Source: Episyrphus balteatus
Taxonomy: Eukaryota > Arthropoda > Insecta > Diptera > Syrphidae
Assembly: GCF_945859705.1 (NCBI RefSeq)
Contig: NC_079134.1
Coordinates: 34,610,576 to 34,674,575, forward strand
Direction of reading: 5' to 3'
DNA length: 64,000 bases
The notes under the pieces were generated by a model, which worked only from the letters and a program-made list of their open reading frames with translations, had not been told where the DNA came from and made no database searches. Positions 36,682 to 46,233 of this stretch are shown piece by piece; position 1 is the first letter of the stretch, and every line of letters begins with the position of its first letter. Both the position numbers and the translations under genes were made by a program.

Positions 36682-37740
36682 ATGGATAAAAATCTACAAT
36701 CGTTGGAGAGTTTCGTTGTTGAAGGGGAAACTTCTTCAGTGGCTCTCAGATGGGAAAAGTGGAAACGAGCTTTAAACATATACTTGGAAGCTGCTGGTAT
36801 TGAATCTCATACAAAAAAGAGAGCTGTTTTTCTACATTATGGCGGATTGGGGATTCAAGAAATTTTTTATAGTTTACCGGGAGCAAATGTTGATGCCACC
36901 AATGAAAATAATGTATATGAAATAGCTATTAAGAAATTTGATGAATATTTTCTACCTAAACAAAGTAAAATTTTTGAGAGGCATATCTTTAGACTTATGA
37001 GACAAGAAGTTGATGAAAAATTTGAAAAATTTCTAATAAGGCTAAGGAATCAGGCTGAGAAGTGTAGTTTTGATAAAATTGATGAACATTTAATTGATCA
37101 GATAGCAGAAAAGGGTAGGTCAGAGGAGTTAAGAAAGAAAATTTTAACGATGGGTGACGATATAACACTAGATATAATAATAAAAGAAGCTAATACTCAG
37201 GAGATAGTAAAGCAGCAGCTCGAAAATTACGGTGATAAGATTTCAGGTCAAGAAATTAATCTTATACAAAATAAGCCACGATTTAAAAGTTATCAACCAA
37301 AAGATGAAAAGGAAACATTTTGTAAACGGTGTGGTAGTAGGAAACACTCCTCGCAAGATCTTAAGTGTCCAGCTCGTGATAAAAAATGCTTCGGTTGTGG
37401 GTTTTTAGGGCATTTTCGTCAACATTGCAAGACAAAGTCTTCACAAAAGAGGAAATATTCTGGTCCAGAGCGTAGTTTAGACAACAGGAAAAAAATAAAA
37501 AAGGATAGGGAAGAGGTAGATTTTATTGAAAAAGAGGAGATAGACTACGTTTTTCACATAGATAATGACACAACTATAGAATGTTATATTGGGGGGATAA
37601 AAGTCAACATGATAATTGACTCAGGTTGTAAGCCAAATTTGCTAACGGAAGCTACATGGAATTATTTAAAGTCTCACAAGAAGTTCTACACCTTTGGATG
37701 TGATTGGATGTTTCGATGCACATATAGTTATAGGAAATGA
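36682..37740 (+). CDS. gag: gag and start of protease, LTR element 1
   Basis: 352 codons. The N-terminal two thirds is a helical Retrotrans_gag-like capsid region. Two zinc knuckles follow: an irregular one starting CKRCGSRKHSS at about residue 214, and a classical CX2CX4HX4C knuckle (CFGCGFLGHFRQHC) at 236-249. These bind RNA during packaging. A basic linker precedes the retropepsin active site, which reads IIDSG at about 310-314, the usual place of DT/SG. The frame then runs off into unrelated residues and stops at 37740, before the second half of protease. The ATG lies two bases after a likely splice acceptor. The matching C-terminal half of protease is in the next frame. Confidence 0.9.
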   Translation: MDKNLQSLESFVVEGETSSVALRWEKWKRALNIYLEAAGIESHTKKRAVFLHYGGLGIQEIFYSLPGANVDATNENNVYEIAIKKFDEYFLPKQSKIFERHIFRLMRQEVDEKFEKFLIRLRNQAEKCSFDKIDEHLIDQIAEKGRSEELRKKILTMGDDITLDIIIKEANTQEIVKQQLENYGDKISGQEINLIQNKPRFKSYQPKDEKETFCKRCGSRKHSSQDLKCPARDKKCFGCGFLGHFRQHCKTKSSQKRKYSGPERSLDNRKKIKKDREEVDFIEKEEIDYVFHIDNDTTIECYIGGIKVNMIIDSGCKPNLLTEATWNYLKSHKKFYTFGCDWMFRCTYSYRK

Positions 37741-39520
37741 AACAGAAAAAGCAACATTCTATGTTATTGCGAATGGAACAAACAATTTGTTAGGGATTAT
37801 ATCCGCAAAAGCTCTAAAAGTTATCAAAATTGGAAGTTATGTTAACGAGGTGAAAAGTTCTCAATTTCCTAAGTTCAAGAATGTTCTCGTAGAGATACCA
37901 ATAGATGAATCCATAAAACCAGTTTTCCAACCATACAGAAGAATTCCCTTACCTTTAGAAGCTAAAGTTGAACAAAAACTAGAAGAACTTTTAGACAGCG
38001 ATATCATAGAGGAAGTAAAAAAACCCTCCAGGTGGGTTTCTCCCATAGTACCCATTCTCAAAGAAAATGGAGAAGTCAGAATCTGTGTGGACATGAGACG
38101 GGCAAATGCTGCAATTTTACGCGAAAATCATCCCTTACCGACTATGGATCAGCTTTTGCCAAAGATTGCAAATGCCAAACTGTTCAGTAAACTTGATGTT
38201 AAGAACGCTTTTCACCAGATTGAAATCCATCCAGAATCCAGGTTCATAACAACGTTTATAACTAACAAGGGTTTGTTCCAAAATAAGAGGTTAATGTTTG
38301 GCATAACTTGTGCCCCTGAAATTTTCCAAAAAATAATGGAAAGACTTATTTTAGGTTGTGAAGGGGCAATAAACTTTATCGATGACATATTAGTTTTTGG
38401 AAGTTCCAAACAGGAACATGACAAACGTCTAAAAATTGTTCTTCAAACCCTTGAAAAAAACGATGTACTTTTAAATAATGACAAATGTCTTATTGGAGTT
38501 TGTAAAATACAGTTTTTAGGACATGAACTAAGTACTGAAGGGATTAAACCTTTAAACAAATATCTAGAAAGCATAAAACTGTTTAGAATACCAAATACAA
38601 TAGAAGAACTCCAAAGCTTTCTAGGTCTTATAAATTTTATTGGAAAATGGATACCCCGTTTAGCTACTATAACAGAACCTTTGAAACAACTCCTGAGAAA
38701 AAAACTATCAAAAAATAGTAAAATTAGTGAATATTGGACTCCTAAGCAAAACAATGCTTTCATGGAGCTAAAAAACATTCTTGCTAATATTAAAAAGCTA
38801 GGGTATTACAACGTCGAAGATAAAACGCAAGTTCTTGCGGACGCAAGTCCAGTAGGATTAGGTGCAATTTTATTGCAAATCAACTCAAAAGGACCAAAAA
38901 TTATTGCATACGGAAATAAAACACTCACAGAATGCGAACGTAGGTATAGTCAGACAGAAAAAGAAGCCTATGCTTTGGTCTGGGCAATAGAGCATTTTAA
39001 CATTTTTCTCTTTGGAAAACTATTTGACTTAATAACAGACCATAAGCCATTAGAGATCATTTTTGGACCGAAGTCGAAACCTTGTGCTCGCATAGAAAGA
39101 TGGGTTCTTCGGCTGCAATCCTATCGGTATAATGTAATTTACAGACCAGGAAAATCAAATATTGCAGACCCACTTTCACGTCTGTGTGAATATTCAAACA
39201 AATTACCACCGGAAAATGACAATTATATACAGCAAATAGTTGAAAGCTCAAGGCCAACAGCCATTTCAATTAAAGAAATAAAAGAACAGTCTAAAACAGA
39301 TCAGGAAATACAAAATGTAAAAAATGGTGTTTATAAAAATATCTGGGATGAATCTGTTAAAAATTTTAAAGTTTTTGATATCGAATTGTGTTTCTATGAA
39401 GACATTTTACTAAGGGGAAATAGAATAGTGATTCCACGAAAACTTCGAAAAAGTGTTATGGATGCCGCACACGAGGGCCATCCTGGTATTGTGGCCATGA
39501 AAAGCCGCCTCAGGACTTAA
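37670..39520 (+). pseudogene. pol: pol of LTR element 1: end of protease, RT, RNase H, start of integrase
   Basis: Open from 37670 to the stop at 39518-39520, in the +1 frame relative to gag. The start contains the protease C-terminal NNLLG motif (about 37770-37790). The reverse transcriptase follows with LDVKNAFHQIEI, and the catalytic box FIDDIL near 38376 keeps both aspartates. RNase H shows VLADAS, QTEKEAYAL, ITDHKPLE and IADPLSR, i.e. the four acidic residues. The integrase zinc region begins with HEGHPG and is cut by TAA at 39518. The frame continues in register after the stop. Because the frame change lies inside the protease domain, an indel is more likely than programmed shifting. 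The stop is a simple nonsense mutation. Confidence 0.9.
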
Positions 39521-40429
39521 GTATATTGGCCGGGAATGGACAAAGAGGTAGAAAATTTTGTAAAAACTTGCAAAAGTTGTACTATGGTTGCCTTGCCTCA
39601 TCCTCCAGTTCCATTAAAACGGCGTGATCTTCCAATCACATCATGGATGGACATTGCTATTGACCTCATGGGACCTCTCCCAAATAATGAATACCTGTTC
39701 GTTGTAGTAGATTATTACAGCCGATACAAGGAAATCAAAATTTGCAAGAGCATAGCTTCGTCTAACATTATTAAGATGTTGAGAGAGATTTTTAGCAGGC
39801 TCGGTTTTCCTATTTCGATAACATCAGATAATGGAAAACAATTCATAAGCGAAGAATTTAAGGCATTTTGTAAAGAATGCAATATTATTCTTTTCAACAG
39901 CATTCCATACTGGCCGCAACAAAATGGTGAAGTTGAAAGACAGAACCGGGATATATTGAAACGATTAAAAATTGGGAAAATTGAAGGTAAAGATCTAAGA
40001 GAATCATTATGGGAATATTTAATGATGTACAATAGTACACCACACTCAACAACCGGAAAAACGCCATCAGAGTTATTTTTCAATAGATTAAATAGGGACA
40101 AAGTGCCTGGACTAGAATCTATAGACAAGAAAATTAACGATTCAGAGGTTAGAGACAGGGAAAAAGAGAATAAAGAAAAAGGAAAAGAGTATACAGATAG
40201 AAAAAGAAAAGCAGAAAGTTCTGATATTAATGTAGGTGATAAAGTGTTTATAAAAAACTTTGTAAAACAAAATAAGCTAACTCCAAACTTTAGTCCTACT
40301 CAACACACTGTAGAAAGTACTAATGGAGGGGATATTGTAGTAAGAAATGATCAAACAAATGAAAAATTAAGAAGAAACATTGTTCACTTAAAGAAGGTAG
40401 AAGGGGAGTGGAAATCTATCCAAGATTAA
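39521..40429 (+). pseudogene. Integrase remainder of LTR element 1
   Basis: In the same frame as the pol part but after its stop. Starts with the second half of the zinc-binding HHCC region (CKSC at about 39570). The catalytic core follows with D (AIDLMGP, about 39660), D (TSDNGKQF, about 39828) and E (GEVERQNR, about 39928). The spacing is as expected for a DDE integrase. The C-terminal part is Lys/Glu-rich and ends before a short purine tract. An ATG at 39536 could start translation, but the product would lack the N-terminal half of the zinc domain. Confidence 0.9.
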
Positions 40430-40662
40430 AATGTAAACGAAGATTAAATTAATGAAATGAATTTCAGTATAAATAGTTTATGCCATATTATAAGACTTGA
40501 AACAAGTTAGAATTCGATTAAAGTTATATTATAGTTACAGAGTCAATTATTAATTTATTTCAATATTATAAAACTGTATTCCAAAATGAAGTCTTAATTT
40601 TTTATATTGATAATCAAAACAAAAGATTTATTATTTGAATAAAGAAAAAAATAATAAAACAT

Positions 40663-40670
40663 GAAAGAGA
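40663..40670 (+). promoter_or_regulatory. Polypurine tract of element 1
   Basis: GAAAGAGA lies directly against the 3' LTR, where plus-strand priming is expected. It is short, so the call rests on position. Confidence 0.5.
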
Positions 40671-40876
40671 TGTAGTGTATTAACATCATATTTTATGGAG
40701 CATGGATAAACATGCTCAATCTCAATACAATAATGAGTAAGTATATTGAGTATATTGATATCTAATCTCTTATCTCATCTATGATTGTCTCGTGTGCATG
40801 CTCAACTGGAAAGTAGTTCAGTTCTAATCTGACCACTGACAAGGGCGCGTGCGTGCATTGGCGAGCCAACACTACA
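40671..40876 (+). repeat. 3' LTR of element 1
   Basis: 206 bp, one base different from the 5' LTR, followed by the TSD CTAGG. Confidence 0.95.
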
Positions 40877-41009
40877 CTAGGTTTATATTGTATTTTCTTG
40901 TAGGAATACTCACTTTAAACAGAAATAATAACAAAAACCACGAAAAATAATTATGGCCAGATTTTTGATGACAATTATACTCCTATGTGCGCTGGTACCG
41001 AAAGGGTTA

Positions 41010-41038
41010 CTGCTATTTAAAGATTGTTTAAATAGCAG
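41010..41038. repeat. 12-bp-arm hairpin beside LTR element 2
   Basis: CTGCTATTTAAA and its perfect inverse are separated by GATTG. It lies between the piggyBac-like right end and the LTR at 41048. It could be a decayed repeat or a structural insertion target. Confidence 0.6.
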
Positions 41039-41047
41039 CTATATATA

Positions 41048-41326
41048 TGTGGGAATGGGAACGTATAAGACGAGAACAATACCAACACAAAATTAAGAGT
41101 GCCAGTCATGTTCCCTTATTCTCTTATTTTTTATTTACGTTTTGATCCTTTCATTTTTTCTTGAATAAATCACTCTGTGTAAAATATCCGAAGAAGTCGG
41201 TCGCAAGTTTGTCTTTTGTGAAATAAGAAACTACATACTAATTTATATTTTTGTTCAGATCCAATAAATTTCATTTTTATATTTGTTAAAATTAAAGAAA
41301 ACGTCTTTTATTTAATCATCCCTACA
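41048..41326 (+). repeat. 5' LTR of element 2
   Basis: 279 bp, TGTGGGAATGGGAACG...CATCCCTACA. Contains AATAAA-type signals (near 41264) that could direct polyadenylation in the 3' copy. Confidence 0.96.
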
Positions 41327-41330
41327 AATT

Positions 41331-41339
41331 TGGGGGCTC
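41331..41339 (+). promoter_or_regulatory. Primer-binding site of element 2
   Basis: TGGGGGCTC, four bases after the LTR. From memory it is the complement of the 3' end of tRNA-Pro, as used by murine leukaemia-type retroviruses. The match is limited to about nine bases, after which the sequence departs. Confidence 0.6.
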
Positions 41340-42118
41340 AAAGCCGGAATGTAACCGAAAAAAAAAGTGATTTCGTGTGTTATACCCGATCGGTATAAAT
41401 TATCGAATCCCAAAGAAAAAATTTACGAATCCCAAAGAAAAGTGCGTGTGCGTAGTCATCTTAATGTTTAAAACAAAAAAGTGCGTTTTTGTGTTGTGCC
41501 AAATCGGTACAAATTCGCTTAGCGTTCTAAAAAATACGATAACGGTTCTTTAACGATAAAAAAAAAGTATTAACACAAAATACAAAGATACAAAGAATAA
41601 GATACAAAATGTGAAAAGACAAAAAACCAGTGAAGTAAATACACACGAAAAAAAAAAAAAAAAAAAGTTATAAGATACCCACACAGCTTCTTCTCAAAGT
41701 AAAGATAAAGACAAAATAAAGATAAAGACACAAATAAAGATACAGATAAAGACACAAATAAAGATAAAAATAAAGATAAAGATAAAGACACAAATAAAGA
41801 TAAAGACAAAATAAAGATAAAGATAAAGACACAAATAAAGACACAGATAAAGACACAAATAAAGATACAAATAAAATAAAGATACCGAAAAAATAAAGAC
41901 AGAAAAGAAAATACCAAGACCAACAAAAATCAACGAAGAAGAGCAACAAAAATCAACGAAGAAGAGCAACAACAAGATCCTCAACAGAAGAGAAAAAAAA
42001 CACAGCAAGAATATTATAAGATTATAATTTTGTTTCTCTTTGTATGTATGTATAAATATTGTAGAGTAGTTTTATTTAGACTTTAAATTTTTGATTCTGT
42101 TCTCTTTATTTTACAAAA
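41340..42118 (+). other. Leader of element 2 with AAAGATAAAGACACAAAT repeats
   Basis: 41697-41890 is a purine-rich degenerate repeat of AAAGATAAAGACACAAAT-like units. Its minus strand gives several overlapping spurious Leu/Tyr/Phe-rich frames. AAAATCAACGAAGAAGAGCA is repeated at 41925 and 41948. The C/G-poor unstructured leader may favour ribosome loading, but no function can be read. Confidence 0.7.
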
Positions 42119-45100
42119 ATGGATTTGATAAATATTTTAACTTTAAATGTAGAAGAATTAAAAGAAAAATTATTATTACTTAAATTGGACTGTACAGGGA
42201 ACAAGGCTGAGCTGCAAGCGCGGTTAATTGCTCATTTTCAAGACATACAAAACGAAAACCAAGACAATGACAACCAAGGCAGAAACAACAATCAAGACAA
42301 AGACAATCAAAGCGACGACAATGACGACAGTGCAAGCCATTATACAGTTGCAAATAGTGCTGTGGGGATGAGAGCAGGATTCACGTTTCGAGATATGGAA
42401 GAGTCCATATCGCAATTTTCAGGGGATGATGAACTTAACGTTCTGAGTTGGGTAAAAGAGTTTGAAGAGATGAGTAGCACTGTAGGATGGAACCCATTAC
42501 AAAAATTTATTTTTGCAAAGCGCTTACTGAGAGGGTCAGCTCGACTCTTTGTAAGTAGCTTGAAAGGTATAAATACTTGGAAGAATTTAAAAGAGAAATT
42601 AATTAACGAATTTGAAAAAAACTTTAATAGTGCTGAGATTCATAAAAAACTGATAAGTAGGAAAAAGAAAAGAGAAGAAACATATCTAGAATATATTTAT
42701 AAAATGAGTGCTTTGGCAAATAATGGAAATGTAGAAGAGGAAGCTCTTATAAGCTATATCATTGAGGGTATTGGTGATAAGGGTAGTGAGACATATGTTT
42801 TGTATTCAGCAAAGTCCGTTGATGAATTAAAAGAAGCTTTTAAAATTTACGAAAAGATAAAAAATAAAAGAAATGAACACAAACCAATCATTCAATCGTC
42901 ATCTTCTGGATTTGCAAATGATATCAAACGATGTCATATTTGTGGAGATAAAAGGCACACAACAGATTCGTGTCCAAATAAATCTAAAGGTTTCAAATGT
43001 TTTCGTTGCAATGAATACGGACACAAATCTAGTAGTTGCAACATTTCAAAACCATCAGTTTTAAAGAAAACGGATGTTAATGTTATATCATGCGACAAAA
43101 ATTATGTTGAAATAAAGGTAAATCAGGAAACCTATAACGCTTTGCTTGACTCAGGAGCTGATATCTCGATTATACGATGGGATGTTTTCAAAATTTTTAA
43201 GCAAGATTATAATGAAGAACAAATGTTGATCTCTGGAATAGGTGGTGATGTGATGACTATAGGATCCTGTCTATTAGATATTGAAGTTCAGAAATTTGTT
43301 TACAAGTTGAAAGTTTTTATTGTACCAAATAATCTAATTAAGGTTCCTGTTATTTTGGGTAATGATTTTTTTAAAATAGCTAATATACAGTTTCATAGGG
43401 GAAAAATTACTATCAAACCTGCCATAAGCTTAGAGAAAATAAATGACTTAGATGAAGAAGTAAATTCTAACATTTCTGTAGAACAAAGTGGGGATTTGAC
43501 AGGTGTAGAATCGAATATTAACGAAAACGATAAAAATATCTGCGAGGACGATGTTGATTTTTTTAAATGTTATACATTTAATGAATGTGAAATTGATTTA
43601 AAACATATTGAAAATAATAATATTCAGAACGAAGTTTTTAAATGTATTCAGGAGTACAACCCTTGTCAGGTGATTGAATCTCCTATTGAAATGACAATTG
43701 TCTTAACAGACGAAACACCGATCTATGAACCTCCAAGAAGATTACCATATCAACATCGGTTAGAAGTTGAAGCTCAAATCGACACATGGCTTAAAGATGG
43801 TAAAATTGAGGAAAGCCTTTCGGAATTTGCCAGCCCAGTAGTTCTTGTGGCTAAAAAGGATGGGTCAAAACGTTTTTGTGTAGACTATCGACGCATTAAT
43901 AATAAAATTATTAAAGACCCATACCCTTTTCCTTTGGTAGATGAACAGTTGGATCAACTGCAAGATGGTGTATTTTTTACTACTCTTGATTTAGTTTCGG
44001 CTTTTCTTCATGTGCCTATAGCAAAAGATTCACAGAAGTACACAAGCTTTGTCACACATAACGGACAATATCAATTTCGTTATTGCCCATTCGGACTTTG
44101 TAATAGTCCTGCAGTATTTACAAGATATATAAACGCAATATTTCGTCAATTAGTACGTGAAGGACATTTACTTATATTTATCGATGATTTAATTATACGT
44201 TCTAAAACTTTAGAAAACGGTTTAAATATTTTTCAACGGGTTTTGAAGATAGCTCAAGATCATGGTCTTCAGATTAATTGGCAGAAATGTCAATTTTTTC
44301 AAAGAAAAATTAATTATCTAGGACATGTCGTAGAAAACGGTTTTGTACGTCCTGGAGTTGAGAAAATTAAGGCAATTATTAATTATCCGGCACCTAATAA
44401 GAATATTAAGCAAATTCAAAGTTTCTTAGGTCTTGCTTCCTATTTTAGGAAATTTATCCCTAAATTCGGTATAATAGCCAAACCTTTATCAGACCTTCTC
44501 AAAAAGGAAACGAAATTTATTTTTGGAATAGATCAGTTAAACGCATTTGAAAAATTGAAATCTGAATTGGCTAAAGATCCAGTTCTTCAATTATTTAAAT
44601 ATGGTTCGTATACTGAGGTACACACTGATGCATCACAGAATGGTTATGCTGCAGTTATGCTCCAAAAAAATTGTGATTCAGGTGAATTACACCCGGTTCA
44701 GTATTTTAGTCGTAAGACCAGCCAATCTGAAAAGAAATTACATTCTTATGAATTAGAAGCTTTAGCTGTGGTTCAAGCTTTTAAGAAATGGCGCCCATAT
44801 CTTCTAGGGCATAGAATTAAAGTTGTTACTGACTGTAACGCATTTGCCGCTACTTTGAAGAAAAAAGATGTACCATTAAAAGTTGCTCGATGGGCACTTT
44901 ATTTACAAGAATTTGATATCGATATAATTCACCGTTCAGGAACTCAAATGCGTCACGTTGATGCACTTAGCAGAGAAATTTTAGCTATCGAAGCCCCAGT
45001 ATCTGATCGGTTGAGACAAGCTCAAGCTGCTGACAATTATTTAAAAACGCTAAAAGTAATTTTAGAAGAAAGATATGAACATGATGGTTATTTTCTAAAA

Positions 45101-46216
45101 AACAATTTGATTTATAAGATATATAACGGTAACGATCTATTAGTAATTCCCGAATCTATGGAAATTGAAATTATAAGACAAATGCATGAACAGGGACACT
45201 TTGCACTCAAAAAAACTTCTGAACTCTTGTTGAAACAATATTTTATACCCGAATACCGCAAAAAGATTGAAAATTTTATAAAAACCTGTATTCGATGCAT
45301 TTTAGTTGAAAAGAAAAATGGTAAACAAGAATGTTTTTTGAACCCAATCGAAAAGGAAGATAAACCACTTCAAACTTATCATATTGATCACTTAGGTATC
45401 TTAGAAATGACTCAGAAACGGTACAAGCATATTTTTGCAATTGTTGATGCTTTCACGAAATTTGTTTGGTTATATCCTACTAGAACCACTTCGAGTGATG
45501 AAGTCATTGATCGATTAAAAAAACAGTCTGATATATTCGGAAACCCAAAACGAATCGTTTCAGACCGTGGATCTGCGTTTACGTCAAATAATTTTAAAGA
45601 TTATTGCTCTGAAGAAGGTATTTCTCATATTTTAATAACAACAGGTGTACCTAGGGGTAATGGTCAAATTGAGAGGATTAATAGAATAATTATTCCTATG
45701 TTAACAAAGCTATCATTAGAAAAACCATCTGATTGGTACAAGCACGTAAGCACTGTGCAAAAGTTTATTAATTCAACACATTCCAGAAGCACTGGATTAT
45801 CCCCGTTCAAAATATTGACTGGAGTTGAAATGAGGTTTAGGAAGGATTCAGAACTTGCTAGTCTCACACAAATAATAGATAATGAAGTATATGACGAACT
45901 TTTTCAAGAACGAGACGAAATTCGTAATATAGCAACCAAAAATATTTTAAAGATTCAAGAAGAAAATAGAAAAAGTTTTGATAAGAAGAGAAAACCACCC
46001 ATAAGATACAAAAAGGATGAATTAGTTGCCATAAAACGGACCCAAATGACTCAGGGAAAATTAGCAACAAAATTTGTTGGACCGTATAGAGTAACTTATG
46101 TGGGTAAACGTAATCGGTACCAGGTTTCTAAAGTAGGTGATCATGATGGTCCAAATAAGACATCTACAGTTGCCGATAATATGAAAAAATGGGACAGTAC
46201 TATTCGGGACGAATAA
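42119..46216 (+). CDS. gag-pol: gag-pol polyprotein of LTR element 2
   Basis: 1365 codons, uninterrupted. Residues ~5-40 match a SAP domain (LNVEELKEKLLLLKLDCTGN then KAELQARL), a DNA/chromatin-binding fold unusual at the start of a gag. A D/N/Q-rich linker (~42-72) follows, then a Retrotrans_gag capsid region. Zinc knuckles are at 272-285 and 294-307. Protease has ALLDSGADIS (~342-351). RT has FCVDYRRINN (~585) and FIDDLI (~687). RNase H keeps its acidic residues (TDAS ~835, YELEA ~877, TDCN ~902, RHVDALSR ~945). Integrase has HHCC (H~1021 to C~1059), then D~1087 (HIDHLG), D~1147 (VSDRGSAF) and E~1183 (GQIERINR). All catalytic residues are present. The context CAAAAATG supports the start. 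Gag and pol are fused with no frameshift. Confidence 0.96.
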   Translation: MDLINILTLNVEELKEKLLLLKLDCTGNKAELQARLIAHFQDIQNENQDNDNQGRNNNQDKDNQSDDNDDSASHYTVANSAVGMRAGFTFRDMEESISQFSGDDELNVLSWVKEFEEMSSTVGWNPLQKFIFAKRLLRGSARLFVSSLKGINTWKNLKEKLINEFEKNFNSAEIHKKLISRKKKREETYLEYIYKMSALANNGNVEEEALISYIIEGIGDKGSETYVLYSAKSVDELKEAFKIYEKIKNKRNEHKPIIQSSSSGFANDIKRCHICGDKRHTTDSCPNKSKGFKCFRCNEYGHKSSSCNISKPSVLKKTDVNVISCDKNYVEIKVNQETYNALLDSGADISIIRWDVFKIFKQDYNEEQMLISGIGGDVMTIGSCLLDIEVQKFVYKLKVFIVPNNLIKVPVILGNDFFKIANIQFHRGKITIKPAISLEKINDLDEEVNSNISVEQSGDLTGVESNINENDKNICEDDVDFFKCYTFNECEIDLKHIENNNIQNEVFKCIQEYNPCQVIESPIEMTIVLTDETPIYEPPRRLPYQHRLEVEAQIDTWLKDGKIEESLSEFASPVVLVAKKDGSKRFCVDYRRINNKIIKDPYPFPLVDEQLDQLQDGVFFTTLDLVSAFLHVPIAKDSQKYTSFVTHNGQYQFRYCPFGLCNSPAVFTRYINAIFRQLVREGHLLIFIDDLIIRSKTLENGLNIFQRVLKIAQDHGLQINWQKCQFFQRKINYLGHVVENGFVRPGVEKIKAIINYPAPNKNIKQIQSFLGLASYFRKFIPKFGIIAKPLSDLLKKETKFIFGIDQLNAFEKLKSELAKDPVLQLFKYGSYTEVHTDASQNGYAAVMLQKNCDSGELHPVQYFSRKTSQSEKKLHSYELEALAVVQAFKKWRPYLLGHRIKVVTDCNAFAATLKKKDVPLKVARWALYLQEFDIDIIHRSGTQMRHVDALSREILAIEAPVSDRLRQAQAADNYLKTLKVILEERYEHDGYFLKNNLIYKIYNGNDLLVIPESMEIEIIRQMHEQGHFALKKTSELLLKQYFIPEYRKKIENFIKTCIRCILVEKKNGKQECFLNPIEKEDKPLQTYHIDHLGILEMTQKRYKHIFAIVDAFTKFVWLYPTRTTSSDEVIDRLKKQSDIFGNPKRIVSDRGSAFTSNNFKDYCSEEGISHILITTGVPRGNGQIERINRIIIPMLTKLSLEKPSDWYKHVSTVQKFINSTHSRSTGLSPFKILTGVEMRFRKDSELASLTQIIDNEVYDELFQERDEIRNIATKNILKIQEENRKSFDKKRKPPIRYKKDELVAIKRTQMTQGKLATKFVGPYRVTYVGKRNRYQVSKVGDHDGPNKTSTVADNMKKWDSTIRDE

Positions 46217-46233
46217 CTTATAGGACGGCCGAA

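Larger units (their letters stand above)
35385..40876 (+). mobile_element. Ty3/gypsy LTR retrotransposon 1 (broken pol)
   Basis: 5492-bp element with 206-bp LTRs starting TG and ending CA, and a 5-bp TSD CTAGG (35380-35384 and 40877-40881). Order: LTR, primer-binding site, ~1.1-kb leader, gag with zinc knuckles, protease, reverse transcriptase, RNase H, integrase, short purine tract, LTR. No envelope frame is present. The RT-RNaseH-IN order makes it Ty3/gypsy, and motif style is closest to the mag lineage (inference). LTRs differ at one base (35412 A against 40698 G), so the insertion is recent. Nevertheless the coding region carries a frame change inside protease and a stop inside integrase. 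Confidence 0.95.
34704..40989. mobile_element. TIR element inside the piggyBac-like element (CGCT duplication)
   Basis: The ends are CACATAGGAGTAT and its inverse, with further weaker inverted similarity inward. CGCT is duplicated at 34700-34703 and 40990-40993. The unoccupied copy at 11055-11058 has CGCT once, which confirms the insertion. Without the LTR element inside, its length is about 790 bp and it encodes nothing. CAC-starting ends with a 4-bp TSD suggest the CMC (Chapaev) group by inference only. Confidence 0.85.
33253..41006. mobile_element. piggyBac-like TIR element, host of a nested stack
   Basis: The left end is TTAA then CCCTTTCGAACCCAAGC. The right end is GCTGGTACCGAAAGGG followed by TTAC (an altered TTAA, 41007-41010). 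CCC-ended TIRs at a TTAA target are the piggyBac signature. Removing the inserted material leaves about 1.46 kb with no transposase frame. Its left part includes a divergent copy of repeat Z. Its right part matches 10960-11070. Confidence 0.7.

Noticed and set aside
41570..42008. Three overlapping Leu/Tyr/Phe-rich frames on the minus strand
   Set aside because: They are all translations of the purine-rich AAAGATAAAGACACAAAT leader repeat of LTR element 2.
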